Shown: in pieces, positions 30,460 through 39,266 of the stretch
Layout: the number at the start of each line of letters is the position of its first letter
Numbering within the stretch: the stretch's first letter is position 1
Assembly (NCBI RefSeq): GCF_003003885.1
Contig: NZ_PVWN01000036.1
Location: forward strand, 1 to 44,853
Source of the DNA: Chlorogloea sp. CCALA 695
GTDB lineage: Bacteria; Cyanobacteriota; Cyanobacteriia; Cyanobacteriales; Chroococcidiopsidaceae
Length of the DNA stretch: 44,853 bases
Direction: 5' to 3'
The notes under the pieces: generated by a model
Databases searched by the model: none
Seen by the model: the letters and a program-made list of their open reading frames with translations, nothing else
What the model was told of the DNA's origin: nothing
Made by a program: the position numbers and the translations under genes

Positions 30460-30655
30460 TTAAGTTGCTGTCGGGTCTGGGACTTGAAGATCCCGGTAGA
30501 TTTTACGGGCGAGAAAATTATTTATTTCACGATGACGCGGAATTGTTGAAACTCTTTGAGACAAACGATTAACATAGATCGCAGTTGTTGCCTCCTTCTC
30601 TCAAAAATTCGCAACCGTGAGCCTCAATATGGCAGATCAAATCTAGACGCTTCAT
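30460..30655 (-). pseudogene. hicA: HicA toxin, frameshifted
   Basis: In the first frame from ATG 30653-30655 the protein reads MKRLDLICHIEAHGCEFLREGGN, a typical HicA start. After Asn the frame changes and continues as TAIYVNRLSQRVSTIPRHRE, then INNFLARKIYRDLQVPDP, to TAA at 30460-30462. The full span is 196 bases, one base off a multiple of three, so the frame is broken by a 2-base loss or 1-base gain. The break falls where HicA toxins have the catalytic His of the GGNH/GGSH block. The toxin is likely dead unless this is a sequencing error. It overlaps hicB by 4 bases (ATGA). Confidence 0.85.
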
Positions 30656-30876
30656 GCAACGGACAGAAAAACAGACTCTTTAATCGCATCTTGTCCTTGG
30701 AGCTGTTCTTCAGCAAGGAGGCGATTAGCTTCTATAACTAGCCCAATAGCTTCCTCTAGATTTATTCTGGCTTCCTCTAAAGAATCTCCTTGCGTGTTAA
30801 CTCCAGGCAATTCTTCAACAAAGGCAATATAGCCTTCTGCAACTTTCTGAAACACCTTTGTTAATGCAATTTGCAC
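30652..30876 (-). CDS. hicB: HicB-family antitoxin
   Basis: A 74-residue HicB antitoxin: VFQKVAEGYIAFVEELPGVNTQGDSLEEARINLEEAIGLVIEA matches the partial-RNase-H HicB fold. It normally neutralises HicA, an mRNA-cleaving toxin. It appears intact. The antitoxin-first order with hicA overlapping its stop is usual for many cyanobacterial pairs. No separate DNA-binding domain is seen. It may persist as an orphan after loss of the toxin. Confidence 0.9.
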   Translation of the reverse strand: MQIALTKVFQKVAEGYIAFVEELPGVNTQGDSLEEARINLEEAIGLVIEANRLLAEEQLQGQDAIKESVFLSVA

Positions 30877-30972
30877 GAGTTTACCCTGTAATTTTTAAGG
30901 CAATTGGATCAAATATACTCTTGCTGGAATCTGTTAGTACAAGTCATGTCAGAGATAGAAATAATTTGATCG

Positions 30973-31704
30973 CTAACATTCTGGCAAATCAAACAAAACG
31001 GTAGTCATGTAATGTTCTGCCCATTGGTTGCCGAAAGCTTTTTCTAAAACTCTCCGAGTTTTGTCATTTTGTTGCTGTTTAGTACAATAATACTGTTGCG
31101 CTGCAACAATTTCGGCTCTCTTTTCGCCGCTTTGAGGTTGGGATGCGATCGCATTTTGGCAATGAATAGCTAAAAATGCCTCGACTCGCTGCACAAACAT
31201 CTGTTCTTCTTCAGGGGAACCAGGACGCACGAAAATACAAAACTCGGAAAAAATATCCCCCCACTCAGGCAACTCGCGGTTATTACTAAAATTAATAGTA
31301 GGTAAGGTTTCTATTTGGGTGCTGTATTCGGGAGTCGTCAAGCGTTCGGCATTTAAAGGCGATAAATCGGCGATCGCGGCGCTAATTTGTCCCCTTCCGC
31401 CTACTAAGTCGCAACCAAACATCGGTAAGGCGTATTCGGGGCGCGGAAACATCACGCAATGCAAGATATCAAGCATTGTTCCAACTTTGGCAAGTTCTAA
31501 GTGCAGCTTACGAAACTGGGGAGTTTGATAGCAGAGGTTTTCAATTACTAACTTTTCCCCTTCTAGCTTTCCTTCTACATACCCTAACTCTGCGGGCATG
31601 GGGTACGGTGATAAGTCTAAATATTTCTGCCAGCTACCTTCTATGACATTAGCTAATTGGCAAATTAAAGGGTGTTGTTGCGATCGCAAAGAAGATGATG
31701 ACAT
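30973..31704 (-). CDS. pcyA: Phycocyanobilin:ferredoxin oxidoreductase
   Basis: A 243-residue cytosolic ferredoxin-dependent bilin reductase that reduces biliverdin IXalpha by four electrons to phycocyanobilin, chromophore of phycobilisomes and phytochromes. Conserved blocks KLVIENLCYQTPQFRKLHLELAKVG and DILHCVMFPRPEYALPMFGCDLVGGRGQ are clear. Residues equivalent to Synechocystis Glu76, His88 and Asp105 (as I recall them) are Glu70, His82 and Asp99, with a consistent offset of 6. Length is typical. This is strong evidence for a phycobilisome-bearing cyanobacterium. Confidence 0.97.
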   Translation of the reverse strand: MSSSSLRSQQHPLICQLANVIEGSWQKYLDLSPYPMPAELGYVEGKLEGEKLVIENLCYQTPQFRKLHLELAKVGTMLDILHCVMFPRPEYALPMFGCDLVGGRGQISAAIADLSPLNAERLTTPEYSTQIETLPTINFSNNRELPEWGDIFSEFCIFVRPGSPEEEQMFVQRVEAFLAIHCQNAIASQPQSGEKRAEIVAAQQYYCTKQQQNDKTRRVLEKAFGNQWAEHYMTTVLFDLPEC

Positions 31705-31824
31705 AGTTGTTTTTTAAAATTGCGGTACTAAGTAAAGTTATTTAACACTTATGGCTGTACAACTTTGATTATCTGTAACGTAGAATACAGAAAGAACGAT
31801 TTAGTTGTGTAATGGGAAGAAACG

Positions 31825-32070
31825 ATGCAAGTAACTTACTACCAGCCAAACTTTTGTATTTTACCTGTAGGACAAATAGACTGGTCAACTAAAAATAGCT
31901 GCGACTTAACGCTTACGCCCGACACCTGGGTACATTTATTAAAATTGCCCAGCGAATATAGTTATGACGAAGCACTACTATTGTGTGATCTGGGCGAAGA
32001 TAAGTGGGTGGCGTGGGTTCCCAATTATGGAGAAACGGTATTAGATGCCCGTGATTTTTATCCTACCTAG
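31825..32070 (+). CDS. Small conserved cyanobacterial hypothetical protein (81 aa)
   Basis: An 81-residue soluble protein: [33 protein letters not shown], then [42 protein letters not shown]. Aromatic and acidic residues dominate the second half. I recall similar proteins across cyanobacteria but no function. GGGAAGAAAC precedes the ATG at good distance. It overlaps the 3' end of the convergent maf gene by 8 bases. Confidence 0.78.
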   Translation: MQVTYYQPNFCILPVGQIDWSTKNSCDLTLTPDTWVHLLKLPSEYSYDEALLLCDLGEDKWVAWVPNYGETVLDARDFYPT

Positions 32071-32662
32071 CTTGCCAAAAATCTGTAACATCGTAATCTA
32101 ACTGTTCTAGCATTTGCCGCAGTAAGGGCATACTTAAGCCAATAACGTTAGTATGGCAGCCAAAAATTTTTTCTATAAATAAGCTGCCATAACCTTCTAA
32201 AGCAAAAGCCCCAGCACATTGTAGCGGTTCGCCTGTAGCTACATATTTGGCAATGACGCGATCGCTTATCTGAGCAAAATAAACTTCTGTCATCTGCGGA
32301 TAGCTAACCGTCCGATTTTGCACTAAGTCTATCAAAGCATGACCTGTATAGAGTTCGCCGACTTTACCGCGCATTTTTTGCCACCGGGCGATCGCTTCTG
32401 AGGGGTTTGCAGGTTTTCCATGAATTTCCCCGTCTACTAACAACACCGAATCGCAACCCAAAATTAACGCCGATTCAAATTGCCCTGCTACTCTCTCGGC
32501 TTTGCATTTAGCGAGAACTTCGACCAATTCGCGCGGATCGCTTCTTTGAATTTGCGACTCATCAAAATTGCTAACACTTACTACAGGGTCAATTCCAGCA
32601 ATTTGTAGCAAGCGGCGACGGGCGGGAGAGGCGGAAGCAAGGACAAACTGGGGTAAAGGCAT
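32063..32662 (-). CDS. maf: Maf-like nucleoside triphosphate pyrophosphatase
   Basis: A 199-residue house-cleaning pyrophosphatase acting on modified or non-canonical NTPs. The N-terminal [15 protein letters not shown] (9-23) and the [15 protein letters not shown] block (about 69-83) are Maf signatures; [14 protein letters not shown] follows. The start ATG lies 1 base after the stop of the CyanoP-like gene, so the two are probably in one operon. The family also has a cell-division-related history in firmicutes, but only the enzymatic role is claimed here. Confidence 0.92.
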   Translation of the reverse strand: MPLPQFVLASASPARRRLLQIAGIDPVVSVSNFDESQIQRSDPRELVEVLAKCKAERVAGQFESALILGCDSVLLVDGEIHGKPANPSEAIARWQKMRGKVGELYTGHALIDLVQNRTVSYPQMTEVYFAQISDRVIAKYVATGEPLQCAGAFALEGYGSLFIEKIFGCHTNVIGLSMPLLRQMLEQLDYDVTDFWQAR

Positions 32663-32663
32663 A

Positions 32664-33209
32664 TTAATAAACTAAGAAAGAATCAACTACTGATTCAAAC
32701 TGAGTTTGAACTTTTTGCCAACGTTTTTCGGGCGCAGAAGCATTGAAAGTATAGAGTTTGCCACGACTAACAGCGACACTAGCTAAATTGTGGCGTTCTT
32801 GATTATTGGGAAGTTTGACAGCAAACTCTAAAAGGTAGTATTTTTTGCCTTTTACTTCTCTTGAGGCGGCGTTGACAAGTTCTGCTTCGCGTCCAGAATC
32901 AGGAGGTGCGATCGCACTTTTGCTTAATTTATACCCTACCTCTGTCGGAGTTCCAAGTTCTGCTAAAGTTTTACCATTAGCAACGGGACTAACTACCACT
33001 GATACATTTTCGCTAATTTCAATCATATCGTGGAAAACAATATCAGCACCGTTAGACACCTTTACTGGAAGCCAGCCGTTAGGATACAAAAACTCATAGC
33101 CACGGGTTGCATCCACATAGCTTTTGAGTCCTGCCCCGGCGGTGGCACAACTTGTTAAATTAAAAGTAACTGCTATTACTAGCAAAAAAGCGGCAATTTT
33201 TTTCAACAT
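32664..33209 (-). CDS. psbP: PsbP/CyanoP-like photosystem II lipoprotein
   Basis: A 181-residue thylakoid-lumen lipoprotein. A lipobox LTSC ends the signal peptide at about residue 21. The PsbP-like domain (about 30-180) has [43 protein letters not shown] and [12 protein letters not shown] blocks. In cyanobacteria CyanoP acts in PSII assembly or stability rather than oxygen evolution directly. Length is typical of the family. It leads a probable operon with maf. Confidence 0.92.
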   Translation of the reverse strand: MLKKIAAFLLVIAVTFNLTSCATAGAGLKSYVDATRGYEFLYPNGWLPVKVSNGADIVFHDMIEISENVSVVVSPVANGKTLAELGTPTEVGYKLSKSAIAPPDSGREAELVNAASREVKGKKYYLLEFAVKLPNNQERHNLASVAVSRGKLYTFNASAPEKRWQKVQTQFESVVDSFLVY

Positions 33210-33525
33210 AGGGGATTACACGCCAAGGAGCGTATTTTGATTGCCTCAATAGTATAAAGAACTGTGCGATCGCACTTCCAACCAAAAACGCACTTTGCTA
33301 TCGAGTACCGAGTTAAATTGGTTTCATCCTACAAATTTACCAAAATCAACTTCTATCCAGCATATTGAGGCAAGTTTCTATAATCACCCCAAAAACTCCA
33401 ATATATTTATTTTTTCCTAGGCTAAAGATTTTTTGCCGACTCCAGGCTAACTACAGCGATTTAAGTAGGCAGCAAGTAGCTAACAGCTTATAAAATAAGA
33501 TTATTGATTACTGGAAATAAACACA
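33210..33525. other. Intergenic stretch, no gene seen (316 bases)
   Basis: Divergent-promoter region between the CyanoP-like gene and the 59-aa gene. It contains one HIP1 octamer and a weak 10-bp inverted repeat (TTGCCTCAAT at 33241-33250 and ATTGAGGCAA at 33364-33373). I see no convincing ORF or RNA. Confidence 0.5.
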
Positions 33526-33705
33526 ATGGATACCCAAACCCTTAAAGACAGAGTTGCTTTAGTTAAAACCAAGCGCGAAGAATTGCTAACTTTACTAGAA
33601 CAGCCAAATTTGGGCAGTCTGAGAATTGATGTCAACCAAGCTTTAGAAGAAATGGACGACTTGATTGATGAGTTTAAGCGTACCTTTCCTGGAGAAGTCT
33701 ATTAA
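33526..33705 (+). CDS. Small conserved hypothetical protein (59 aa)
   Basis: A 59-residue, acidic helical protein: MDTQTLKDRVALVKTKREELLTLLEQPN, then LGSLRIDVNQALEEMDDLIDEFKRTF. A pattern of charged and leucine residues suggests a coiled coil. It resembles short cyanobacterial proteins of unknown function, as I recall. A clear terminator follows 28 bases past the stop, supporting a real gene. Confidence 0.68.
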   Translation: MDTQTLKDRVALVKTKREELLTLLEQPNLGSLRIDVNQALEEMDDLIDEFKRTFPGEVY

Positions 33706-33733
33706 ATTAGCTTATTTATAGATACAATGAATT

Positions 33734-33778
33734 TCACGCTGATGGTTAAGGAATTTAACTTGTCAGCGTGATTTTTTT
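33734..33778. terminator. Terminator hairpin between the 59-aa gene and the response regulator
   Basis: TCACGCTGA (33734-33742) pairs with TCAGCGTGA (33763-33771), with an inner GTTAA/TTAAC pair, followed by TTTTTTT. The T-run serves the plus-strand gene; the minus-strand gene ends 16 bases beyond. Confidence 0.82.
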
Positions 33779-33793
33779 AGATTCTGCACTTTT

Positions 33794-34198
33794 TTAATGG
33801 TTTGGTACTTTAGCCCCTAATTCTCTAACTAACTTAATTAGTTCTAGAGTGGGTGTATCTTTTTTACAAAAAGCATCTAGACAAGTAATGTTGCTTGTTT
33901 CTTGAAACTTAGGGTTTTCTAAAGAAGAATAAGCAATAATCTGAGTAGATGGATCGATAGTTTTTATTCGGCTAGAAGCACTCCAGCCATCCATTACAGG
34001 CATTTGCAGATCGAGAACAATTACGTTAGGGTGGTAGCGTTCTACCATTTCTATCGCTTCTTGTCCGTTACTAGCAACACCTACTAATTCGATGTTTTCC
34101 TGTCCACTTAGGGCAAGCTTGAGGCTAAAACGAGTTAGTTCGTGATCGTCGACTACAAGAACGCGCAAGGTACGGGGGCGACAAGACAACATTAACAT
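33794..34198 (-). CDS. Stand-alone response regulator receiver protein
   Basis: A 134-residue protein with only a receiver domain (NarL-type sequence). Acidic pocket Asp17-Asp18 (VVDDHE), phospho-acceptor Asp63 (IVLDLQMPVMDG), Ser91 and Lys112 are intact. There is no output domain, so it probably works by protein contact in a phosphorelay, like CheY or Spo0F. The partner kinase is not encoded nearby; no histidine kinase is in the window. Confidence 0.9.
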   Translation of the reverse strand: MLMLSCRPRTLRVLVVDDHELTRFSLKLALSGQENIELVGVASNGQEAIEMVERYHPNVIVLDLQMPVMDGWSASSRIKTIDPSTQIIAYSSLENPKFQETSNITCLDAFCKKDTPTLELIKLVRELGAKVPNH

Positions 34199-34361
34199 CC
34201 AAATGAATTAAAAGTGATTAATTACTTATTTTCTTTATAGTCTAAATTACTGTTTACTCAATCGTATCTATCTTGTGGTTGAATAAAATCTAGACTTTTG
34301 ATGTATTTTGAGTTGTGATTAAAGAAATTTAAGTGAAACCTTTATTAAAAGAGCAAAAACT

Positions 34362-35528
34362 TTGAATAATCGTCCTATTTATCTAGATTGTCACGCTACG
34401 ACACCTGTTGACGAACGAGTATTAGCGGCAATGCTACCATATTTCACAGAGTATTTTGGCAACCCATCAAGTAGCGGTCATATTTACGGGTGGGAAGCGG
34501 AAGCTGGGGTAAAACAGGCGAGAAATACCTTAGCTAATGCTATTGGCGCATCCCCCGAAGAAATAGTATTTACCAGTGGCGCAACTGAGGCTAACAATCT
34601 AGCAATTAAGGGGATAGCGGAAGCTTATTTTAGTAAAGGGCAGCACATCATTACTTTACAAACCGAGCATAGCGCCGTATTAGATCCTTGTAACTATCTG
34701 CGAGGACTTGGTTTTGAAATTACTATTTTGCCTGTCCAGTCAGACGGAATAATTGACTTAGAGGTTTTTCAGCAAGCTTTGCGTCCAGAAACAATTTTAG
34801 TATCTGTAATGGCTGCTAATAACGAAATTGGCGTTTTGCAACCTCTGGCAGAAATTGGGGCAATCTGTCGCGCTGCGGGGGTATTATTGCATACAGATGC
34901 GGCACAAGCGATCGGTAAAATTCCGCTAAATGTCGAGTCAATGAATATTGATTTGTTATCAATGACGGCGCATAAAGTCTATGGCGCTAAAGGTATAGGT
35001 GCTTTGTACGTCCGTCGGCGCAACCCTAGAGTGCAACTATCGGCACAGCTACACGGAGGCGGACACGAGCGTTCTAGGCGTTCGGGGACTTTGTACCCAC
35101 CGCAAATTGTCGGGTTTGCCAAGGCGGTAGAAATTGCTTTAACAGAGATGGAAAGCGAGACTAAACGTTTAACAGATTTACGCCAAAACTTATGGCGACA
35201 GCTTAGTAAGTTAGAAGGAATACATCTTAATGGTCATTCTACCCGAAGATTAGCAGGCAACCTTAATATTAGTGTAGAAGGTGTAGATGGAGCGGCTTTA
35301 TTATTGGGATTACAGCCAATAATGGCAGTTTCTTCGGGTGCTGCTTGTTCTAGTGCAACTATCGCCCCATCTCATGTTTTGACAGCCTTGGGACACTCCG
35401 AAAAACTAGCTTATGCCTCGGTGAGGTTGGGAATCGGGCGTTTTAATACTGCTACTGAAATTGATATAGTAGCCCAACACTTAACTGCTACTATTTCTAG
35501 TTTACGGCGGCAAACTTCCCGTGTTTAA
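34362..35528 (+). CDS. Cysteine desulfurase (IscS/NifS-like)
   Basis: A 388-residue class V PLP enzyme that removes sulfur from cysteine for Fe-S clusters and other sulfur carriers. IYLDCHATTPVD (6-17), TEHSAVLDPC, and the PLP-binding Lys205 in MTAHKVYGAKG are clear. The reactive Cys329 lies in SSGAACSSATIAPSHVL, the NifS/IscS loop. It starts at TTG 34362. IscS-like and NifS-like members cannot be separated here; no nif genes are adjacent. Confidence 0.92.
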   Translation: MNNRPIYLDCHATTPVDERVLAAMLPYFTEYFGNPSSSGHIYGWEAEAGVKQARNTLANAIGASPEEIVFTSGATEANNLAIKGIAEAYFSKGQHIITLQTEHSAVLDPCNYLRGLGFEITILPVQSDGIIDLEVFQQALRPETILVSVMAANNEIGVLQPLAEIGAICRAAGVLLHTDAAQAIGKIPLNVESMNIDLLSMTAHKVYGAKGIGALYVRRRNPRVQLSAQLHGGGHERSRRSGTLYPPQIVGFAKAVEIALTEMESETKRLTDLRQNLWRQLSKLEGIHLNGHSTRRLAGNLNISVEGVDGAALLLGLQPIMAVSSGAACSSATIAPSHVLTALGHSEKLAYASVRLGIGRFNTATEIDIVAQHLTATISSLRRQTSRV

Positions 35529-35585
35529 ACTATTTCTAATTACCATCCCCAGAAATTAATGCTTTGTAGTCAAAGCAAAACTTTT

Positions 35586-36980
35586 ATGAAAAATAGTATA
35601 AAAAATTTTGATTTGCTTAAGTATCCGGCGCTCGCATCTTTAGCAATAATACTGCAAGTTTCGCCAATGCCCAAGCTAGTTTTTGCCCAAACAACGCCTA
35701 AAGAGGTCGTCCAATCTCAATCAGTTTTACCATTACCAGGCAAACTAGACAATATTCCGGTATTTAATAGCAATAGTCCTGAAGGAGTAAAAGCTGATGG
35801 CATTCTACTATCGACTTTTCCCGCGACGGACAAAAAAGTACCATCTGCCCATCTCAACTATCCATTAGAAGGGCGGTTTGATTTATTTGCTCACCATTTC
35901 AGCTACTATCCCAAAGATTCACAGACACTTTATTTGGGGATTATTGTTAATAATCCAGGGAAAAAGCCTGTAACTGTAAATGTTTTAGCCGCCGCTAGTT
36001 ATTTGTTACCAGAAGCACCTTATGTCACTTTATTCTCTTACTTAGAAAATGATGACGGTAAAACTTATTCTGGTCCAGGCGATCGCGCTGTAAGCAATGT
36101 ATTACGAGGTGTCCGTCAAGCTGGTTTTCCTCAAAAGCTAGTAATTGCCCCAGGGGAAAGCAAAATGTTACTAAATTCGCCGATTCCCGTCCGCGATTTA
36201 GTTAAAGCTGTTAATGGGCGATCTACACTCATGCAGCTAAATAGTAGCGGCAAAGTTTATATCGCAAGTCTAGCAATGTTTGCCAAGCAACAAAGCGATC
36301 CAGCGCCGAATTTAGCCCAATGGGAGCAATTACTAACTACAAGTAGCCTTTCAAGTCCCCGTGACAAAACCCCTACCCCTCCCGAACAAACTAGCGGTCA
36401 ATTAATCTACGGTAGAGTTGCAGGTATATCGCAAGGTTCGCAATGGAAAGCAACTCTTGCAGACAATCCCCAAGCTAAAAACTTGACAATTCCTGCCCCA
36501 GGAAAAGCTATTTCCTATGCTATAAATACGCTCATTGGTGGCAGATTAGGTACAGGACAAGTGCAAACAGCCAAGATGTTAGCCCGATATCCTGATACCG
36601 CCTATGAATCTCATGGGAATTACGGCGTTCTTTACAATCTTTCAATTCCTTTAATTAATTCAACTCAAAAAGCTCAAACAGTAACTTTAACCCTTGCTAC
36701 GCCCTTAAAAGAAGACAAACTGAGTCAAAAGGGCGCGCGTTTTCGCCAACCACCCTTAGATTTTCCCTTTTTTCGGGGTACAGTCCGCTTGCGTTACAGT
36801 GACGACAACGGTAAACAACAAACGCGCTACGTGCATTTGTGGCATCGTGTAGGACAAGTATTAGATCCCCTAATTTCCTTAAAAATGGCTCCCTCAAGCC
36901 GCCGTATGGTGCAGCTAGAGTTGATTTATCCTCCAGACTCCACCCCGCCGCAAATCCTAACTATTGGTACTTTGGAGTAA
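35586..36980 (+). CDS. DUF3370 secreted protein
   Basis: A 464-residue protein when started at ATG 35586; the frame also opens 9 codons earlier, but the later start gives a clean signal peptide (LLKYPALASLAIILQVSP... VFA, cleavage near QTTP). The DUF3370 blocks include LPGKLDNIPVFNSNSPEGV, HLNYPLEGRFDLFAHHFSYY and NPGKKPVTVNVLAAASYLLP. The family is largely cyanobacterial, exported, and of unknown function. It is the last gene before the lipid-type cluster, separated by 313 bases. Confidence 0.88.
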   Translation: MKNSIKNFDLLKYPALASLAIILQVSPMPKLVFAQTTPKEVVQSQSVLPLPGKLDNIPVFNSNSPEGVKADGILLSTFPATDKKVPSAHLNYPLEGRFDLFAHHFSYYPKDSQTLYLGIIVNNPGKKPVTVNVLAAASYLLPEAPYVTLFSYLENDDGKTYSGPGDRAVSNVLRGVRQAGFPQKLVIAPGESKMLLNSPIPVRDLVKAVNGRSTLMQLNSSGKVYIASLAMFAKQQSDPAPNLAQWEQLLTTSSLSSPRDKTPTPPEQTSGQLIYGRVAGISQGSQWKATLADNPQAKNLTIPAPGKAISYAINTLIGGRLGTGQVQTAKMLARYPDTAYESHGNYGVLYNLSIPLINSTQKAQTVTLTLATPLKEDKLSQKGARFRQPPLDFPFFRGTVRLRYSDDNGKQQTRYVHLWHRVGQVLDPLISLKMAPSSRRMVQLELIYPPDSTPPQILTIGTLE

Positions 36981-37293
36981 TAGTAAATTGTCTCATCGGC
37001 GATCGCCTTTATAGGGAAAGTTCTCAGTTAGGGCGATCGCAACACAATACTTAGTCCAAACTAGCATTTTAACCTAATACTTTTTACACACCTTATAGTT
37101 GCTATTTTGTCAAGCTTAATAGTGGTAGCTGTAAATATTGGCATACTACTTTTAAGTTTGTAGCAGTAACTAAATATATTTATAAGTATCAGCTAAATTA
37201 ATAGCATTCTGGAATTAGCAACACAGGGTTTGTATTTAAAAGCAAACATTTAAAAAATGGCTGCAAATACCGCCAATATTGACTTGACTAAAT
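36981..37293 (+). other. Intergenic stretch before the lipid-type cluster (313 bases)
   Basis: Contains two HIP1 octamers just after the DUF3370 gene, then AT-rich sequence. A weak promoter-like pair TTGTCA (37107-37112) and TGTAAA (37130-37135) with 17-base spacing is the only candidate for transcription of the cluster. No ORF or RNA gene is supported. Confidence 0.35.
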
Positions 37294-38253
37294 ATGAACA
37301 GTATAAATGCGATCGCCCAGTCATTCAATTTGTTTGAATTAATTAGGAATAACATTACTAACAACTTTATTCCTTTAGCTTTCTACTCTAGTTTGGCGGC
37401 AATTGTTTATTCATTATTAGGTATTTTTATTTGGCTGAAACCTTTAGAAGTAGCAAAGAAACCTTACTTAACTTGGGCGATTTTGTTACCTGTAATTTTT
37501 ATACCTTTGTGGCTAGGTTCTGGTGCATGGGCGATCGCAATTACGTTGATTTCTATCTATGGTTTTAAAGAATTTGCCCGTAGTACAGGACTTTACGAGC
37601 ATAAAGCTTACTGTATTGTTGTAGATATATTAATTGTGGGTTTGGGATTGGGTGCGGCTTTTAATCAATACGGGTTGTTTATGGCGTTGCCAATTTGGGG
37701 AATAGCCGGAATTACGACTTTACCTATACTTACCAATCAATCTAAAGGTGCGATTCAACACATTTCTTTAGCCGCGATTGGACTAATTTATTTTGGTTGG
37801 TTCATGGCACATATTAGCTTTTTAAGTCAGTCAAAATATGGTTTAGGTTATGTTTTATTTATGGTGTTAGCGACTCAATTTAACGACGCTTTAGCTTTTT
37901 TATGGGGTAAGTTATTCGGTAAAACAACTTGGACAGAGATATCGCCCAAAAAGACTGTAGAAGGCTCAATTTTAGCTTTAGTGTCGAGTATTGCGATCGC
38001 ATTTTTAAACTGGCAAATCGCTTTTCCTCATTTTCAATGGTGGTTAGTGGGAATAATTGGTTTAATAGTAGGTATTGGCGGTCAAATTGGCGACTTGGTA
38101 ATGAGTGCCTTTAAACGCGATTTGGGGATTAAAGACTTTGGCGCACTTTTACCCGGACATGGCGGAATTTTAGACAGAATTGATAGTTTGCTGTGGGTTG
38201 CGCCAGTATTTTTTCATACAGTCCGGTTTTTTCATGGAGGCTTTGGCTACTAA
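37294..38253 (+). CDS. CdsA-like phosphatidate cytidylyltransferase
   Basis: A 319-residue inner-membrane enzyme with about eight hydrophobic segments. The CDP-diglyceride synthase signature SAFKRDLGIKDFGALLPGHG with GGILDRID is at 271-297, and FNDALAFLWGK with GKTTWTEISPKKTVEG lies at 196-224. It should make a CDP-activated lipid from phosphatidate and CTP. A separate housekeeping cdsA is presumably elsewhere. It resembles E. coli YnbB, as I recall. It leads the cluster; the Rieske gene starts in its stop (TAATG). Confidence 0.93.
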   Translation: MNSINAIAQSFNLFELIRNNITNNFIPLAFYSSLAAIVYSLLGIFIWLKPLEVAKKPYLTWAILLPVIFIPLWLGSGAWAIAITLISIYGFKEFARSTGLYEHKAYCIVVDILIVGLGLGAAFNQYGLFMALPIWGIAGITTLPILTNQSKGAIQHISLAAIGLIYFGWFMAHISFLSQSKYGLGYVLFMVLATQFNDALAFLWGKLFGKTTWTEISPKKTVEGSILALVSSIAIAFLNWQIAFPHFQWWLVGIIGLIVGIGGQIGDLVMSAFKRDLGIKDFGALLPGHGGILDRIDSLLWVAPVFFHTVRFFHGGFGY

Positions 38254-39266
38254 TGCAAGATGTTCGTCAGTGCAGCCTCAATCTCAATTATTGGTGGACA
38301 GTTGCCCATCTTAAGAATTTTTCGCGTAGTGGTATTAAAGCGGCAAAAGTGGGAACGATAGAATTAGTTGTTGTCAAGGCTAATAGTAGCTACAGCGTCT
38401 TTGAAGATGCTTGTCCGCATAAACGGGTGCGCTTAAGTAAATTTGGTCGCCGCGTCGGAAATAAACTTGTTTGTAGTTATCACGGCTGGAAATTTGCCCC
38501 TAGCGGTCAGTGTACCGATATTCCGGGTATGGATATGCAAAAGCAATTTTGTCTTAAGTCCTATCCCGTTAAAGAGTATGGCGGCTGGTTGTGGGTGTTT
38601 TTAGGCGATGAAAAGTTAGTCGATTCTGTCCCGTTACCAAAAATTCCCCCAGTTCATAGTCAGCATTACCATCCGATTCCGATGCAAGGAGAGGTTGGCT
38701 GTCACTTTAGTTATATTACTGAAAATGCGACGGATTTATTTCATGCAGACTTGCACCAAAGCGCCCAACCTTGGGCAAATCCCAAATTATTGTCTTTAAA
38801 AAGTAACTTGCGGACTGTAAACGCCATCTATGAAGTAGATACCCCTAGACTACTTGCAGCGTTGATTTCTCATCCTGGTAAAAATCGCGTTCATGTAATG
38901 TACGAGTACCCTTACTTTCATTTATGGTCAGAAGATGGGGCATTTTATCTATTTGTAGTTTATGTTCCCACGGAGCCACAACGAACCTGGGTTTATTCAA
39001 CATTTTACTTTCGCCATGTGTGGGGAATGCCTTGGATTTTAAAATTGCTGCATCCAATTTTAGATAAAGGTACATTTCGCCAAGTGTTTGCCGAAGATAT
39101 CCGCGCAGTACAAGAAGAACAACGGGCTTATAACTTACATAGTCAAGACTTAAGCCGCGAAACTAATCCTGTTTCTTATGCAGTCCGCAAAGTTATCTTA
39201 AATCAAACTGACGGACAACAGCCTTTAACATTAGAACCTTTTGTTTATGAGGGTAAACCCGTATGA
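38253..39266 (+). CDS. Rieske non-heme iron oxygenase
   Basis: A 337-residue protein started at ATG 38253, which overlaps the cdsA stop by one base; the longer frame lies inside cdsA. The Rieske [2Fe-2S] ligands are Cys54-Pro-His56 and Cys74-x2-His77. A mononuclear iron site follows in ENATDLFHADLH: Asp161, His164, His168, with Asp282 in the EDIRAVQEEQ helix as the likely carboxylate ligand. It should hydroxylate, desaturate or demethylate a substrate with O2 and a reductase. Its place suggests a lipid substrate; that is inference. It ends in an ATGA overlap with the next gene. Confidence 0.92.
   Translation: MQDVRQCSLNLNYWWTVAHLKNFSRSGIKAAKVGTIELVVVKANSSYSVFEDACPHKRVRLSKFGRRVGNKLVCSYHGWKFAPSGQCTDIPGMDMQKQFCLKSYPVKEYGGWLWVFLGDEKLVDSVPLPKIPPVHSQHYHPIPMQGEVGCHFSYITENATDLFHADLHQSAQPWANPKLLSLKSNLRTVNAIYEVDTPRLLAALISHPGKNRVHVMYEYPYFHLWSEDGAFYLFVVYVPTEPQRTWVYSTFYFRHVWGMPWILKLLHPILDKGTFRQVFAEDIRAVQEEQRAYNLHSQDLSRETNPVSYAVRKVILNQTDGQQPLTLEPFVYEGKPV

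Noticed and set aside
33241-33373. 10-bp inverted repeat pair in the gap before the 59-aa gene
   Set aside because: Arms are short and more than 110 bases apart; expected by chance in AT-rich DNA.
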